A stretch of 64,000 bases of DNA from Toxonevra muliebris (GCA_963691655.1 OY829326.1:19022878-19086877), one strand, 5' to 3'; positions 11,301 to 24,715 are shown, numbered from the stretch's first letter. Made by a program: numbers and translations. The notes: generated by a model not told the origin, from the letters alone.

Positions 11301-13259
11301 AATGTTTTTATTTTGTGGTTTTCTGAGAATTTTATTTTTTGACATTTGTTCTTCTTCATCTCAAAAAAATTCACAAAAGTCTCAAATATTTCAATACCAA
11401 CTCATTATTTTATTATTATAGATATTTCTGCCAAAAGTAATGCATATGCGAAAAACCAGCAAATATTTGAAATTTGTTTTTATTTTGTTGCTAAAATAAT
11501 AATATTCGATAATATTTCTTTAGCAGCTACTTAAAAATTAAAACTAAATTATGTATAATAATAATTTCCTGCTATTTGGCGCGCTTGATCAGTTTTCCAC
11601 ATTGCTAGCTGAAAAGGGCACTAAGTTCACTTTTTATGAAAAAATTAGATTTTGATGCAGTAAGAAAGAGGAACTAGAAATATATCGTTTTCAAAAAGAA
11701 TTATGTATTTATTGCGTTTTTACTTGTTGTTAGACATTGATAGGCAAAAAAGTGTCAAAAAGCACGCGCTAAATCATATAAAAAAAATAACAAATTACTC
11801 ATTTCAATCAAATATTCAAAGTTTTGACAAATATTTACAACAAATAAGGTTAGAAAGCTTTTTGTTTCTCTTGTTGAATTTGAAAAATATGGACTTGTCA
11901 CCTTTTCCCGCTAAGCCAACGATATACTAGTAATTAAAAATAGTGCTTAAAATATTTTCAATCATCATAAATAATTTTAATATTTTTTTCAAAAACCAAA
12001 AATTTTGCATGCAATTTTAAAAATTTTTACACAAATTATTGCCAATTATTATTGTTATTTTAATTTTTGTTCTTATTTCTTATTACATCAACGTCAGTAA
12101 TGAATTGCATATATATATTTTATATTTTCCGGCTTTTAAATGTAAATTGCAAACATTAACAACAACAGTAGCAACAGCAAAAAAAATGAGAAGAAAAGGG
12201 GAAAATTACTTTTAAAGATTTCCTTGCAAAAATTCTTTGGTTGGCCAAAAATACTGCGAAAAACAATAATAGGAAATATCACTGCCTCATTACATGATGC
12301 TGAACATTTCGAGGATTTTCTGTTTATTTTTGCTTCTTTTTGTTTAGGTTTTTCCCTTGCTTTTTGTAAATAAAAATATTTCATTGTATATTAACATTAT
12401 TTTTTATTAGCTGTGGCTCTTTTAAACTAGCAAAATTGTACCAATGTAGCCGCAAAATACTTTTTACACTTTTTTATATTACCTTTTTTTCTTTTTTTTT
12501 TTTTTGTATAAAATTTATTTCGTGCGTACCCATACAATTTTCTTTTGCTGTACACTTTCGCTTGATGCTTTTCAATTTTAGCTACATGGAAATGTAAATA
12601 TTTTTATAGACTTGTTTAAGTACTCACTGTCCAGAAATAGTGCGCAAAAATATCTATTTAAAATAATATTTAGTCAACTGCCAAATGTCAATTTTATTGG
12701 CTTAGAGTAGTGGAAAAGGCTTTGCGCTTTTGTTTCTTCTTCTTTCCTTTGGTTCATTTTTATTTTTCATTTTTTATTATTATTGTTTTTTTGTGTTTTT
12801 TTTTTAAGAATTAGTGTCAAGGGCTTAAATAGTGTCGCCTTCTAATTACATTTTAGTACACGTCTTAGTAATTTATTATTTATGGGTTTTATGATGTTGT
12901 TAATCGATAGTTTTTCTGTTTGCTCTTTATATTACTTCCAAAAATATATGGAGGTTGCAGTTGTGTTGATGTTCATTCAATGCCTTTGGTGTATCAAATT
13001 TTATTGCCAAGTCATATTAATTCTATTGATTAGTGTGAAGTACTTAAAATTGTCGTCATAAACTTTTGTGTATTTACTTTAAAGTACCTACATGAAACTA
13101 AAAGGTTTAATGTATAGCAGATTTAAATTGTTTTTGGTCTTGTTGGCAAACTTAGTTATGTTGAAACAAAGTTTTTGTCCATGAGTACAAAATTTACATT
13201 TTTCTAGCTAATGTTTGGAACTCAAGCTTAATTAAAATGGTAGTTCAATGAGACATTAT

Positions 13260-13935
13260 GGCTATGAGTATGCAATATAATGCCTAAACTTACTTGGTAC
13301 AGGGTTAACTATCACAATATTGTCAAGGAAGCATATGCTTAGAGCCCTGTATCCAGTGACAAATTTCAGTTTGCACAAATTAAAACTCATGAGATCGGCA
13401 TGACTTTAACATTCGCGGAGTTCCTATATTTTATTTACCCTATCGAAAATGGTTCTCAGATGAAATAGTATGCCTAAAAGTATGCAATACTATATGCTAT
13501 GAGTTCAACGAATAGTTAATTTTGATTTCATATGATCCGTTTAGAGCCAGCTAGCAAGAGAGTATTCTTTATGGTCAGCATAGTTGAAAGTGCAAGCATG
13601 ATATATATATTTAAGGTATTCACAAAGTGTCTTTACCAGCATCATATCCTCTTATTTGCCACAAATTCTTTCATTTTTCTTACAAAATTATAATAACATT
13701 ATTATGTAAAAAAGCAAGGTTGAAAAATAAGCAGTAAGAAAAAAAATCTATGCAAGTATGTATGCTTCATATTTAAATTGTGTCGATGTTGGCAATTTTC
13801 CTGTTATATTTTTAGAAAAAAAAATTGTATTCAAATGAAATAATATACCTAAAAGTATGCATTATTATATGTTATGAACTAAACTTAGTTGGTACAGAGT
13901 TATATTTTACAATATTGCCCACGCTGCTTAAATAT
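13260..13935 (+). repeat. Dispersed local direct repeats
   Basis: Three related units share ATGCCTAAAAGTATGCA-like and CTTAGTTGGTACAGAGTTA-like blocks. Units one and three both continue with CACAATATTG/ACAATATTG; the middle unit has only the first half. The origin is unknown; they may be remnants of a duplicated mobile element. Confidence 0.5.
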
Positions 13936-16204
13936 GTTATATTTTTTAAGAAAAGGAAACAAGTAAAAATTTTTTACCTAAATTCATAGTCAGTTAGCTA
14001 AATAATCTAACTAATAATCACCAAATTACTTTGTCCTTATTTTTGACTAAGTATCTTAGCAAGTTACCTATAAGAAACATTTGACGCTTAATGTAAATGT
14101 GAAAATTTTTTTACCCAGCTGAACAAATATTACTATAAAAACGCTCGTAACGTAGGATATCCTTTTTAGGTTTTATGTTTTGAATTCTGTAGACTCGAGT
14201 TCACATTTGATTCAAACCTGATACGAAAATCACATAATGAATTACATATGATTCATGAGTTAGGGAACCTGTTAAAACATTCGCCAAAATATAACTCAGC
14301 CATTGGAGCCTAATTTTTTTTAACACTTTTATATATATTATACGTAACTCGTTTTATGCATATTTGGTAGACCATCTTGATAATATCGTACATACATATT
14401 TACTAAAAATTATTCCAAAAAATGTTTTTGAAATATTTCTATACATACTTTCCTTTGTAATAAATCTTAGTAGATATTTTCTGAAGTCTGTTTTATATAT
14501 CTAAGCAAAATTCTATACTTATTTATTACATAAAATTTAAATTGCACTTTTTCTCTTCTCAATTATTAATTGAGAAAAATATTTTATATAAAAATAGAAA
14601 AATATACGTCTATAATTTTCAATTACTAATATTTCAAAGAATATGTTTGGAATCATTTCTCACATAATTCCAGGTAAATAAAAACCAGCGCACAATCCTG
14701 AAATTATTTCAAACAAAAATTGAGTAATACAAATGAAAAATCTGTTAAAAATCAAAGTTTTCTGATTAATACTTGAATTTCGTAATAGCAAAAGCAAGTA
14801 GCAACAGCAGCAAAAAAAAAATATTAATAAATCTTTGAAGTATTTTTCCATTAAGTTGGAAATCATTCATTCAGCATTTGAAATATTTAATTGCAACATT
14901 TTTACATTTTCTGCTACATTTTCATTTTCATCTGGCTTTAACAGCTTCGTCATCATTTACTGCTGCTTTCCTGCTGCTGACTGTTTTGACTTTTTCACTG
15001 TTGTTTAATATTTATGAATCAGTCAACACCTTCGTGTCAATCTTGTAGTACAAAATGTTTATTTGTATATGGATGTGGTTGTAATATCTCTGTGTATGCA
15101 TGGATATGTGTGTATATGCTTGTGTATGACGCACTCATGCTTGCATATCAATAAAATTGGAGGCAAAGAAGAAGAAGAAAAAAAATGAACACCAGTAGCA
15201 ATGAGAAGGAAGAGACACTGTGGCATGTCACTTCAAATACGCAAAGGTTGCCTGCTGCTTGCTGCTGCCTGCTACTTTACTGCAATCAATTTTAGAGACA
15301 AAGTGACGCCAAAGTATGTCAGTGTAGATATGTATGTATGTGACAGTTGCAAAGTATGGAGGAGTTGGCGGCCCTTCTGCCATGTGCTGTGATAAAGCAT
15401 ACACACATATATACCCGAACAAACCGCCCACTTTTCTTCTTTTTTGCTAGCTGCCTAAGAACTTAAGAGGCGTTGTAATTACCTTGAGACTATTTTTGTT
15501 TATTGCTGTTTAATGTTGTTGTTTTTTGTGTGTTTTTTTTTTGTAATAATTCAAATTGGAATTGTGTCTCAAACAACAACAAGAAAAGTTTACGAAATGA
15601 GTGAAAATTTGCTGTCAAAATAAATTATTCGTAGTTGCAATTGGTGCGTGCCGCTATATAAAGTAGATGTGTATGTGTATGAGTTTATCTATGTACATGC
15701 TTTGATTTGTTATTACATAAAAAATAATGCTTTCTTTAAGCATTAGTTATGTACAAATTTTAGCCGCAAATATTGCGTCGAAGCACAGAAAAAACGGAAA
15801 ACTTACTAGAAAGAAGAATTACGAAAATAATTTTCAAAATAGTGCTTTGAAATTTTGCAATATTTACAAATAAATTAATCAAAATGGATTTGAGACAATT
15901 CATTTCTGATAGTACCGCTTTGTTCATTAGTAACTATTTTAAAGTGAAATTGATAAGATCATGAAAATATTTGAAGCGTTTTGAGAATATTTCATCTTTA
16001 AAGTTAATTTGTCAGCTTTCAAGTAGAATTTGGTTCAGATGAAAAACTGATTTGAGCTCAGTTTTTATTGATACTGGGTTAACTTTGATTCCATGTATTC
16101 CGCAAAGAGCAAACAAGAAAGAAAGAGAGCAATAATATATAAATAATACTCAAATACTATAAATGAAGTGGTTAGTGACATGTGTTTTTAAGAGCCAAGA
16201 TAAT

Positions 16205-16230
16205 GAGAGAGAGAGAGAGAGAGAGAGAGA
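16205..16230 (+). repeat. (GA)13 microsatellite
   Basis: An uninterrupted GA dinucleotide run of 26 nt. In flies such tracts can bind GAGA factor, but nothing else here marks a regulatory element. Confidence 0.9.
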
Positions 16231-16386
16231 TAGAAAAATTAAATCAAATGCCTTAGGAGCTCGGACAAACAATACATAATATAGCCCAATTCATAATAGA
16301 TTTTAATAATATCGTAACTTATAATGCTGTAGAATTTTATGTGCCAAATTTGAAAGTTTGAGAGGATTTACAATAATGGAGAAGAT

Positions 16387-17017
16387 CAGTGCTGTCGCTG
16401 TTACTTCAATTGAACTTTTTCACTTCACTTTCAAGCCTGACACTTCGTCACTTCCTCTTTCATACAAACACTTCGGTTTTCCAGTTTCAATGAGAAACTA
16501 GAATCGATAAAAAAAATCTAAATATGCTCATCTCTGTGCTCCAACTGTAGCCAGATCGGTGTGTTTGAAATTCTATTCCCTATAAAAAGTAAAAAGACTC
16601 CTTTAGCATACATACTTTAGTACATTTTGAGACCTTTTGTGTTTATTTAAATACCTATATAGCAACATTGATGACGAACTTTCATATAATTTTTTATTAG
16701 AATTTGGTTGAAAATGAAGAGGATTGAGAAGGTGAGTGGAGGATTTTATTTCTAAATGATTTTATGCAAAAAAGTGACAGTTTCGAAAAATCTTGTCATT
16801 TTGTTTTTGGCGTGAAAAATTCAGAGCCTTATTATGTCTGCCACACAGTAGCGCTCCACCAAAAGTTTTTTTTCGCAAACTAAGCTCATAAACCCAGATA
16901 AATTTTGAAAATATGTCATTGTCTTATTAAGCTTCAAAAAACACTTTACTTTTTTAAAAATCACTTCGGTTTTTTAAGAATTTCACTTCACAAAAAAATT
17001 TTAAAACGACAGCCCTG
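16387..17017 (+). mobile_element. hAT-type non-autonomous element, family 1, copy A
   Basis: A 631-bp element with imperfect terminal inverted repeats (CAGTGCTGTCGCT at the left, CAGGGCTGTCGTT on the opposite strand at the right). It is flanked by a perfect 8-bp direct duplication GAGAAGAT at 16379-16386 and 17018-17025. The 8-bp duplication and CAG-start termini are hallmarks of the hAT superfamily. CACTTC/CACTTT motifs are reiterated near both ends. There is no transposase frame, so it needs help in trans. A related copy lies at 51147-51834. Confidence 0.88.
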
Positions 17018-17025
17018 GAGAAGAT

Positions 17026-18086
17026 AGGACAAACTATTTTTCAGGAAAAACTACTGAAGCGATTTATATCAATATTTTTAAACAAAACAAATTTTCCAAA
17101 ATATTTATTGAAAATAATAAGACTATCAGCATGTGTGAATTTATTTTAATTACACAGCACATTGTTTACTAATTAATTATTTCGCCATGAGTGTTTTCAA
17201 TAAAAACATCCATAATTAAATATTAATTAAAAAAAAAAACAACAAGTATATAGAAATATACGAACAAATTAAAATCGATATTAACAACAATGTAGAAAAA
17301 CTGTATAACATTTTAAGGAAAATAGTCACGTCGTTAGCAATAGTAGCTGCAAAAACAAAATCGGCCAGTTGCTGAAGTAGTCGAAAGAGAAAGAAACATA
17401 GTTGCTCATATGTGTTTTTTACAAGATTTTCTCAAATTTTATAACTTAATAACAATAAAAAAAAATTGTTGCTGCTAGTTTTCATTACTAATATTGCTGT
17501 TGTTATTGTTACAACTTGTTTGTTGTGGTTTTATTTTACTATATGTATGTGGGCGCTTCATATTTAATATTTTATTACTATTTCGCTTAATATTGATGTT
17601 TTTGTTGATATTGCTGCAATTGTTTACTGCAAAAGTGGTTTACACATTTTAATTTCATTGACTTTTCTGCTCAGATACTGCATCTTTTGCATTCTCATTT
17701 TTCATCTTCTTTTGTTCTCTTGAACTCATCTTTATCGTTTTGAAATTGCGATTTTTATGCAATACAAACACAATATAATTTAATATCCGCATTGGCGATG
17801 ACGATGTGGATTTTGAATGATGGTAATGATGATGGAAAGGAGGGAGTATTAATATGAAATAAGTGCAGAGAAAGATTAATAAAAAAAAAAAAACACGCAC
17901 TGTAAAAGCAAACATTAAGTTAGTAACAGAAGTGGCAAAGAAAGAGAAGCTAAAAAGAAGAAAACACTCAAACAACAACAGCGGATTTTGCTATATTAAA
18001 TTAAAACGAGGAAATCTTGTTTATACTCATCTTCAGAGCTTCGTTTGCTGCTGTTGTTCGTCTCGAAATTTGTTTGCATAGCTTTA
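17026..18086. other. Intron between two hAT-type elements
   Basis: AT-rich sequence with TTG/CAA triplet runs and poly-A tracts. An ORF on the minus strand around 17655-17978 is mostly Phe/Ser low-complexity and looks spurious. Confidence 0.45.
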
Positions 18087-18094
18087 CTACAGAC

Positions 18095-19006
18095 CAGCGA
18101 TGCCAACTTTTGGGGAATTCCCCGATTTGCGGGGACTTTTACATAGTACGGGGAATCGGGGAATTAACTGTTTTTTTTTGCGGGGAATTTGAAACCGTTC
18201 CGCTTTTAGTTATTAAAGTCAGTAGAGTATTTTTTGTCAAATTTGATGTAATGGAAATCGTTTAACTTTTGCAATAATTCATATTTTAGGTCTTAAAATC
18301 TTCATCTTTTCATAAGTGGGCTCTGTACTTTCTTGGTTTGAAGAAATCGATTTTTAAAAAAGTGTGTAATTTGAAAGTCTTTCATTTCAAAAGTATTTTG
18401 TAAAAATTTCAGGGAGAAACTCAGAGTGCTTTTGTAGATATAGACAATTATAACGCCGAGTGTTAGGCAGGAAAAACAATTGCCTTCCCTTTCTGCCGTT
18501 CAGAAAGGCTTGGTCCAGCACCTCTTGATTAATAACTTTCAATCCTTGCTGACTAATCTGTAAACTTACAAACTACGGTCAGCCAACTTTTAAACCGTTT
18601 TTCTCAAAACAAGGGTTTTGCCATTTTTTATTTGAGCCAAAAGAAAGTCTATGCCTTTTCTTTTGAGAACTTTGATGTCCAAAAGTGGGCTGGGGCTTGT
18701 TTATCTATCAAATTCAATGACTAGTAACTCGAATTCCATAGACTAAATAAATAAATAAATAAATAAAATTGGAGCCCGATAGATTTTGAGAGTGGGTTCC
18801 CTTGAGATGAAATCACTCATGTGTCGAAAGAACTCCGAAGTCAGAAAGAAGATTTCTATTAACCTATCAGTCCTATAAAAAATGCTTAAGTTACAGACCG
18901 AGATAGTGTAGTTCCGCTTTAAAATGACGTGCGGGGAATTTGATAGAAAATCGGGGAATTTCTCGAGGACTATCGGGGAGACAGAAAAAATGAGTTGGCA
19001 TCCCTG
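18095..19006 (+). mobile_element. hAT-type non-autonomous element, family 2
   Basis: A 912-bp element. The left end is CAGCGATGCCAACT; the right end on the opposite strand is CAGGGATGCCAACT. It is flanked by the perfect 8-bp duplication CTACAGAC at 18087-18094 and 19007-19014. GGGGAAT/CGGGGA motifs are reiterated for about 90 bp inside each terminus, probably transposase-binding repeats. An AAAT microsatellite lies inside. No transposase coding is visible. Only one copy was seen in this window. Confidence 0.9.
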
Positions 19007-19014
19007 CTACAGAC

Positions 19015-20499
19015 ACACATTCATACACACATTCATACATACATTCATACATAGTTACATATACAAGTTAGTGTGTATGTGTGCTTAACATTCACTCTAT
19101 AACTGTGTGCGTGTGACTTTATGTAAGTGAGTGTGTTCTTTTAACGCACATTGTAAAGTTGGAAATTGCATTTTGTCTCCTTATTATGAAGTATGTGTGC
19201 GTAGTATGTGTATGCAACATTTTCAACGCATGTGGGTGTAAAATTTCATTATTCGCATTGTTTGCATTTACAATGTGTGAGTGTGTGCTTCATTGTCTTT
19301 ATGTGTGCATGTGTGCCACTTAAATGGATTTCTCTTTTTCTTATTTTTCTTCTTTTTTTTTTTCTTTTGTTTATTTTAAATATTAATTTTTTCTGCTTGT
19401 ATTTCGATTATTAAATTTTATGTTAAAATAAATATTTTTCACAAAATTGTTCTTTTAATATAAAAAACTCTCGTATAAATCTCACTTGTCGGCTTGCATT
19501 AATTTTAAAAATTAACCATAAAAATGTTTTTCTCACAGGTACTAAAAGTAAGAAAATTTATTATTAATAAATGTCTTCCGTCAGTTTGAGCGCAAAAAAA
19601 TTTTAAGTGAAATCGAGAACTAAAGTTGATGACTAAACGCGTGTCGGGGATTTTTGTTTTTAGTCTTACAACTAAATACCGTATAAAAAGTGCTCTAAAT
19701 TTTTTTGAATCATTTCTGTTTCTTTTGTTTTTTGAAGTTCTCCAAGAGTTCTAGAAAATTTGATTCCTATTAATTTGGTTTAAAATTACTTTATTCAGCA
19801 ATCAACCAAGCGAGAGAGACAAAGAAATTTGACGGCAAGAAATATGCAATATAAATGGATCAAAGCTTATGGCATATATACCTCAGAGAGAAACAACGAG
19901 AGAGTTAGAAATTAAATTGAAACTGAGAAACTCGAATATGAGCAACTAAAGAGCAATTTCAAGAAAATCGTTAAAAATGGAACTTAAACCTGATTTTGTT
20001 TTAGTGAATGTAATTTTTTTTTTCTGGGAAAAAAATTAACAAAAAAAAATCATGATTAAAAGTATGTAAAAATAAAAATATTTGTTATTTTTTGAAGGTG
20101 TAAACTAAGATTAATTTGTTTCATAATAGAGCCATAAGCAAAATTGTTTAGTTGGATGGTACCCCTCTCTTAGCCTTTTTTATGACCGTTATTTGTATGG
20201 CATAGAGTTGACAACCACTTTAAAGATATCATTCGTTATTTTTTTAATACTAAACTTTTTTCACAACTCCAAAAATTGGTTTTTTATTATTTGGCATGTT
20301 TTGAGCAACTTTCCGTTTCATTATATGATAGAGGTGCCTTATCGGACTTGAAACGCGCGAGCTACCTGATCATTCCCGCCAGTAAATTCTAACATCATCG
20401 AAAACATTTTAAATCTGCAAACAAATAAGGATCAATAATCTAATTTTTTACTATTTCTAAAGTTATCAAACATTAGGCATTAATTACTAATTAAACCTT
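19015..20499. other. Intron with GT/CA-rich tracts
   Basis: Tandem CATACATTCATAC-like repeats occur immediately right of the family 2 element (19015-19055), then GTGTG-rich sequence to about 19340. Otherwise AT-rich, with nothing further recognised. Confidence 0.45.
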
Positions 20500-21060
20500 G
20501 CCAATTTGGCGTGATAATATGCCGCAGAAGTCGTCCGGAAAAATAACGTCGTTAATGACCAAAGGGTACCACAATTGGCTTACAGCAATTGCTCCATAAA
20601 ATTTTAGCCATATTTTTGGGCATTCACAGTCCCTTCAATTTAGTATAAGGGACCCATCCAAACTATCTGACTTTGTGGGAATTTGAATATTTTCACTACA
20701 CAGTTAACCTTTTATTGCTCTATATCTAAGCAACGCACGTACCGAAGATTAAATGCGCAGTTTAATTTGTCCGATCATATAACTTTTCCCGAGTCTGCCA
20801 GAGTTCAATTGCTGCAGTTTTTAGTCCATGCCAGGCGATTTGTTTTCATCCATTTCGTCAACAACGACTTTTTGGCTGATCGTCTCCCATACAGACCGAA
20901 CTTTTGTTTCTAACTGCGTAAGGTTTCGACCTTTATATTCACGTTGTAATAGCTCTTTAGCTCAATCCTTGTTGTGACTGCACTTTTGAATCGATAATTT
21001 ATGGTTCTCTTTCAGGTTATGCCATTTTCTCTCGTATTTATCTTCCATAGTCTTCTTGAT
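20500..21060 (-). pseudogene. Dead Tc1-type transposase
   Basis: Reading the minus strand across stops and frameshifts gives KFGLYGRRSAKKSLLTK, matching the YGL.GR.P.KKPLL helix-turn-helix/linker signature of Tc1 transposases. Next comes TLADSGKVI.SDK, at the position of the first catalytic Asp (normally VLFSDE), and then GTVNAQKYG.NF, the usual GTVNAQKY block between the first and second catalytic acidic residues. Multiple in-frame stops show it is long dead. Clear terminal inverted repeats were not found. Confidence 0.8.
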
Positions 21061-22788
21061 CCTTTTTCCTTTCAAGTGGGTACAAACTGCCTTTTTTCCA
21101 GATCAGTCCAACAGCAGCCGAATGCAGGCATCAAATTTCTTCAGGTATTTAACTTTATGATACTCCTTGATACTTAAGAAGAAAAATTTCGAATTTTCAA
21201 AAATTCTTCTTTCCGCCAAACAAGCGCAATAAAAAATGGTATATTCCACTTAAATACATTCTTAAAACATTGAGAAGGAAATCTCCTTTACAAGGGAAGG
21301 GAAATTTGGGCAAAGTTAGGAAATATTACCGAAGTTGCAGCAGTATTGCAAGTGGTGCGGTTTTTGTAACCGCCAGTACATTTCCTTTAATTTTGTTCGT
21401 AAATGTAGAGATTTTTAACAGTTTTATAAAGATTTTGCCAAACTTTTTTTCGAGTACTGTTTTCTGGTGACAATTTGGGATCGATTTGTCAAGTAATAAT
21501 GAGGAAGTTTAACCGAAAATTAGTTTTCTAAGGATAATTTCCAAACCTTTACAAAAACTTATACAGCGGAATTCGCCATACATTTAAAACACATTGCTAC
21601 TAGATTATCTGTTGTACATTATTATCCCGATATTGATTCATTGTAAAATTTTTTGGTTTTATGATTGAGTTTGGTTTTATTTATCAGGGATCTAAAATTT
21701 TTTCCCTGATGGATTTCACGTGTATGATCGAAAGAGCGCCTCAAAGTTAGTAGGAGATGATTTATTTCACATCCTCACATTGTTCTTTTCAACTCCTAGA
21801 AAAATATCACTCATACGCACCAGAGTCCAACGTTTTCTCAAACAAATATCAATAAAAAAAAACTTGTGTATAAAACTAGACTTCATTTAAACTAAATTTT
21901 TTGTTCCAATAACTTCTTGCAGTGTTTATTTTGTGTGTGCTCTTGACATTTCACGGCAAATGTAAATATTTTGTGAAAATGTCAGTGTTTTGGGTTATCG
22001 TGTCAGCAATAAAATGGAATTGAACTTTATTTACTTTAACGAAATAAGCAGTAATGAATTTTTTCCCCACACCAGAAATTGCAAGCCAAAGAAAATCAAA
22101 ACAAAACAAGAAAATAATTTGTTTACATACAAATGAAAATTAAATGATAAACTTTTTGAAAATATTACTATGAAAACGTGTATGCGATAATTTCAACAAT
22201 TTTGAAAATATCAAAATAAATAAAACAAATAAGTAGTACGCATCGTAAATCAATCAATTTGTACAATAGAAAAGTGAATAAACTAAGTGAAGGTATTTGT
22301 GAGTGGCTGCATTTGTAAAAGCAAAGAAAACAAAATACCTAGAAAAATTAACGAAAAAAATTTAAATGAAATTTTAATAGTTTTTAAATTTGCAAAGTGC
22401 AAAATAAAAAATAGTGTGTGCGGCATACCATCAAAAATGAACGACCTTCAACCACAAAAAGTGTTGATGGTTGAGAGGCGTTGAGAGCCACATACAGGTG
22501 GCAACGCTTAAAGTGCGAATGAATAACACTTTGACAAGTTAATAATAATATTAATAGCAATAATAAACAAATGTGTAGTTAGCATTTTCAAACGAAAGAT
22601 TGCACACACACTTGAGTGATAGACAAATATTGCCAAGGTATATACGCGCACCTTGAGGTAGCAGCGGAGTGCGGAAGTAAATGCGACCTAGTGAGTGCAT
22701 TGAATTCAGCACGTAGCCCTCATTAAAAAAAAAATTATAAATATTTCGAACTTGGCGGTCACTGACAACAACAGTGAGTTAGAGTGAA
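21061..22788 (+). other. Intron and probable 5' leader of the alternative first exon
   Basis: The right part (about 22100-22788) is A-rich on the + strand, as expected for a fly 5' leader. An in-frame TAG lies three codons before the ATG at 22789, so the long ORF does not extend upstream. A short perfect hairpin, ATCAGGGA/TCCCTGAT, lies near 21685-21713. No Inr with a correctly spaced DPE was found close to the ATG. Confidence 0.4.
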
Positions 22789-24549
22789 ATGATGAAGCAC
22801 GAAAGTATTCTTGCCACCAAACCAATGCCACTTGGCGGTCCCAGGTCATCTTCAACAAATACGCCAACGTCAAGCTCGAAACAGCCGCGTGGACTATGGC
22901 GTAATCGTAGTGTTTCGGAAGCACCACCATCAGCAGCAGCACGTAGCCCCATAACAAAAGCATTCGATTTTTTACCATGGGCTCGTAGTAAAAAATCTGC
23001 GGAGAAAACCATAACGCCGGCTGGTGGAAAAGCTACCGCTGCAAATGCTGCAACAACAGCTACTACCGGGGATGATAAAAAGGATGCCACCATAAACTAT
23101 CATCGCAATATATTTCGTAATGGTGGGGGCATCATACGCGATATACTCAGCGATAAACTGCACAAAGATAAAACGGCAACAGCGAATAATTTGATGAATG
23201 CACAAAAAGCGGTGACAGGACGCAAATCAAAACAGGTAGTGGCACGCAACAAGAGTCTCGATATCAACGAACTCATCAATAACGTGGAACATGAATTGGC
23301 GGCAGAGAAAAAGAAAAATGGACGAACACGTTTCTTGGATGACACATTCATCGAGAACATCATACGAGCCAAAGCCGAATACCAGCGCAATCTAGAGGTG
23401 GAAAACAATGATGAAGATGAGGCTAACTATATGAATGGAGATGAGGAGCAACAGCAATACTACCAACAACAACAGCAGCATGATGCTAGTAACAGCAACT
23501 ACTATAATAAACATCATGAAGAAGGTCATGAACTTTACGCAAATGAAGCGAATAAACCATCGTCACCGCCAGCATCGAGTATGATGCATCATGCTACGCA
23601 TAATGGTGGCATCGGCGGCAATGCCTCCCCCAAACATATACTATTTAATGATGATGAAAATATGGTGTACTTGATAAAGAAAGAGCTTCCAGTTAATCGC
23701 GATATAAAATTACAAGAGCAGGCAAAACAAGCGCTCAAAAAACTACATCCCGTGCATATGAGCGGAGGTGCCAACGATAAAGGAGGCGGAAGCAGTAAGG
23801 GAAATGAAAGTAACATTTTGAAAGCACGCTTCAAATTCAAGAAACTAACACCAGAAAGTACACCGCTATCAGATCACAAAATACACACACAAATGTTGAA
23901 TAATAATCAAACTCAACGTAATTATCAAAATTCAAAATCCGTCAACGATGGCGGAAGTGGCAATAAACGTAATGGCATATTACAGCGTCAAAATACATCA
24001 CCAGCTGCTGGTAGTCGTCGTGGCGGCAACAATTGCAATGCTTTACTTTCAAGCCCAGAACTTTCTGCATCGCGCAGACATCATCAGCTTTACCAACGTA
24101 ATGAACGCAATGCTGATGTGCAACGCCGCAAATCTTTCAACGAATATGATTGCACACAATATGATAATAGTAGCTCAAGCAGCATGGGTAGTGGTGGAAA
24201 TAGTGGTGGCATAATGAGTGATCGTCCCAAATCAGAAAAACCACGAAAGAAGCTTTCATTTCGTGAACCTGTAGTAGCTGAAAAGCAATCAGGACCAAGA
24301 GTGCGGCGACGCAGTTCACCAATGCAGCATACAATGGACTTGGACATAGAAGATGAAGTGAGTAGAAGAGGAGGAGGCGTAGGTGGTTGTGATGACATCA
24401 GAGTTGGCGCTAATAATGCACAAAACAACAATGAAAACTACTGTGATAATTTAAATCAGTTGCACGATAATCGCTATGTAAAAAATAATAACAATATGGA
24501 ATTAATGGCAAGCGGTTGTGGCGGTTATTCGAATAATACTGATATGGAG
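22789..24549 (+). CDS. NOS1AP: Large alternative first coding exon of the NOS1AP orthologue
   Basis: An open exon encoding 587 residues from a tandem ATG ATG, with an in-frame stop just upstream. It ends at GATATGGAG|GTGAGA in phase 0, the phase of the exon at 24716, so splicing fuses it directly to SQAMRIVRTVGQAFEVCHK. The protein is largely disordered. Visible parts are a basic Ser-rich N terminus (RGLWRNRSVSEAPPS, FDFLPWARSKKS), a charged coiled-coil-like segment (NELINNVEHELAAEKKK, FIENIIRAKAEYQRNLEVE; about residues 160-205), a short Gln run, His/Asn/Gly-rich stretches, and basic phospho-site-like motifs (RRKSF, KKLSF, RRRSS). I recognise no catalytic domain. The resulting isoform would lack most of the PTB domain. 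The isoform assignment is inference from phase and position; the coding status is well supported by length and codon texture. Confidence 0.85.
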
Positions 24550-24715
24550 GTGAGAAAAGTTTAAGGGAGGCCAGAACTTATTTTTAGAAAATTTAAATTG
24601 TAGAATGTAGTAGATATTTCTAATTTAGAGCACATACTTATTTTATAATCCTTAGGTAACTCTTTTTTTTCACATAAAATTAAAAATATTTTGCTATTTT
24701 CTTTTTTACTTGCAG

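Larger units (their letters stand above)
11301..16378. other. Intron with diverged local repeats
   Basis: AT-rich intron. The only structure I can support is a family of roughly 60-100-bp diverged direct repeats at 13260-13345, 13450-13520 and 13830-13935 (listed separately), plus an Asn/Gln-type triplet region near 14940-15000. No exon was recognised. Confidence 0.45.

Noticed and set aside
17655..17978. 107-codon minus-strand ORF
   Set aside because: Phe/Ser/Leu low complexity from T-rich intron, with no domain.
24090..24431. Minus-strand ORFs inside the large exon
   Set aside because: They are shadows of the + strand coding frame with Pro/Leu/Ser bias and no independent support.
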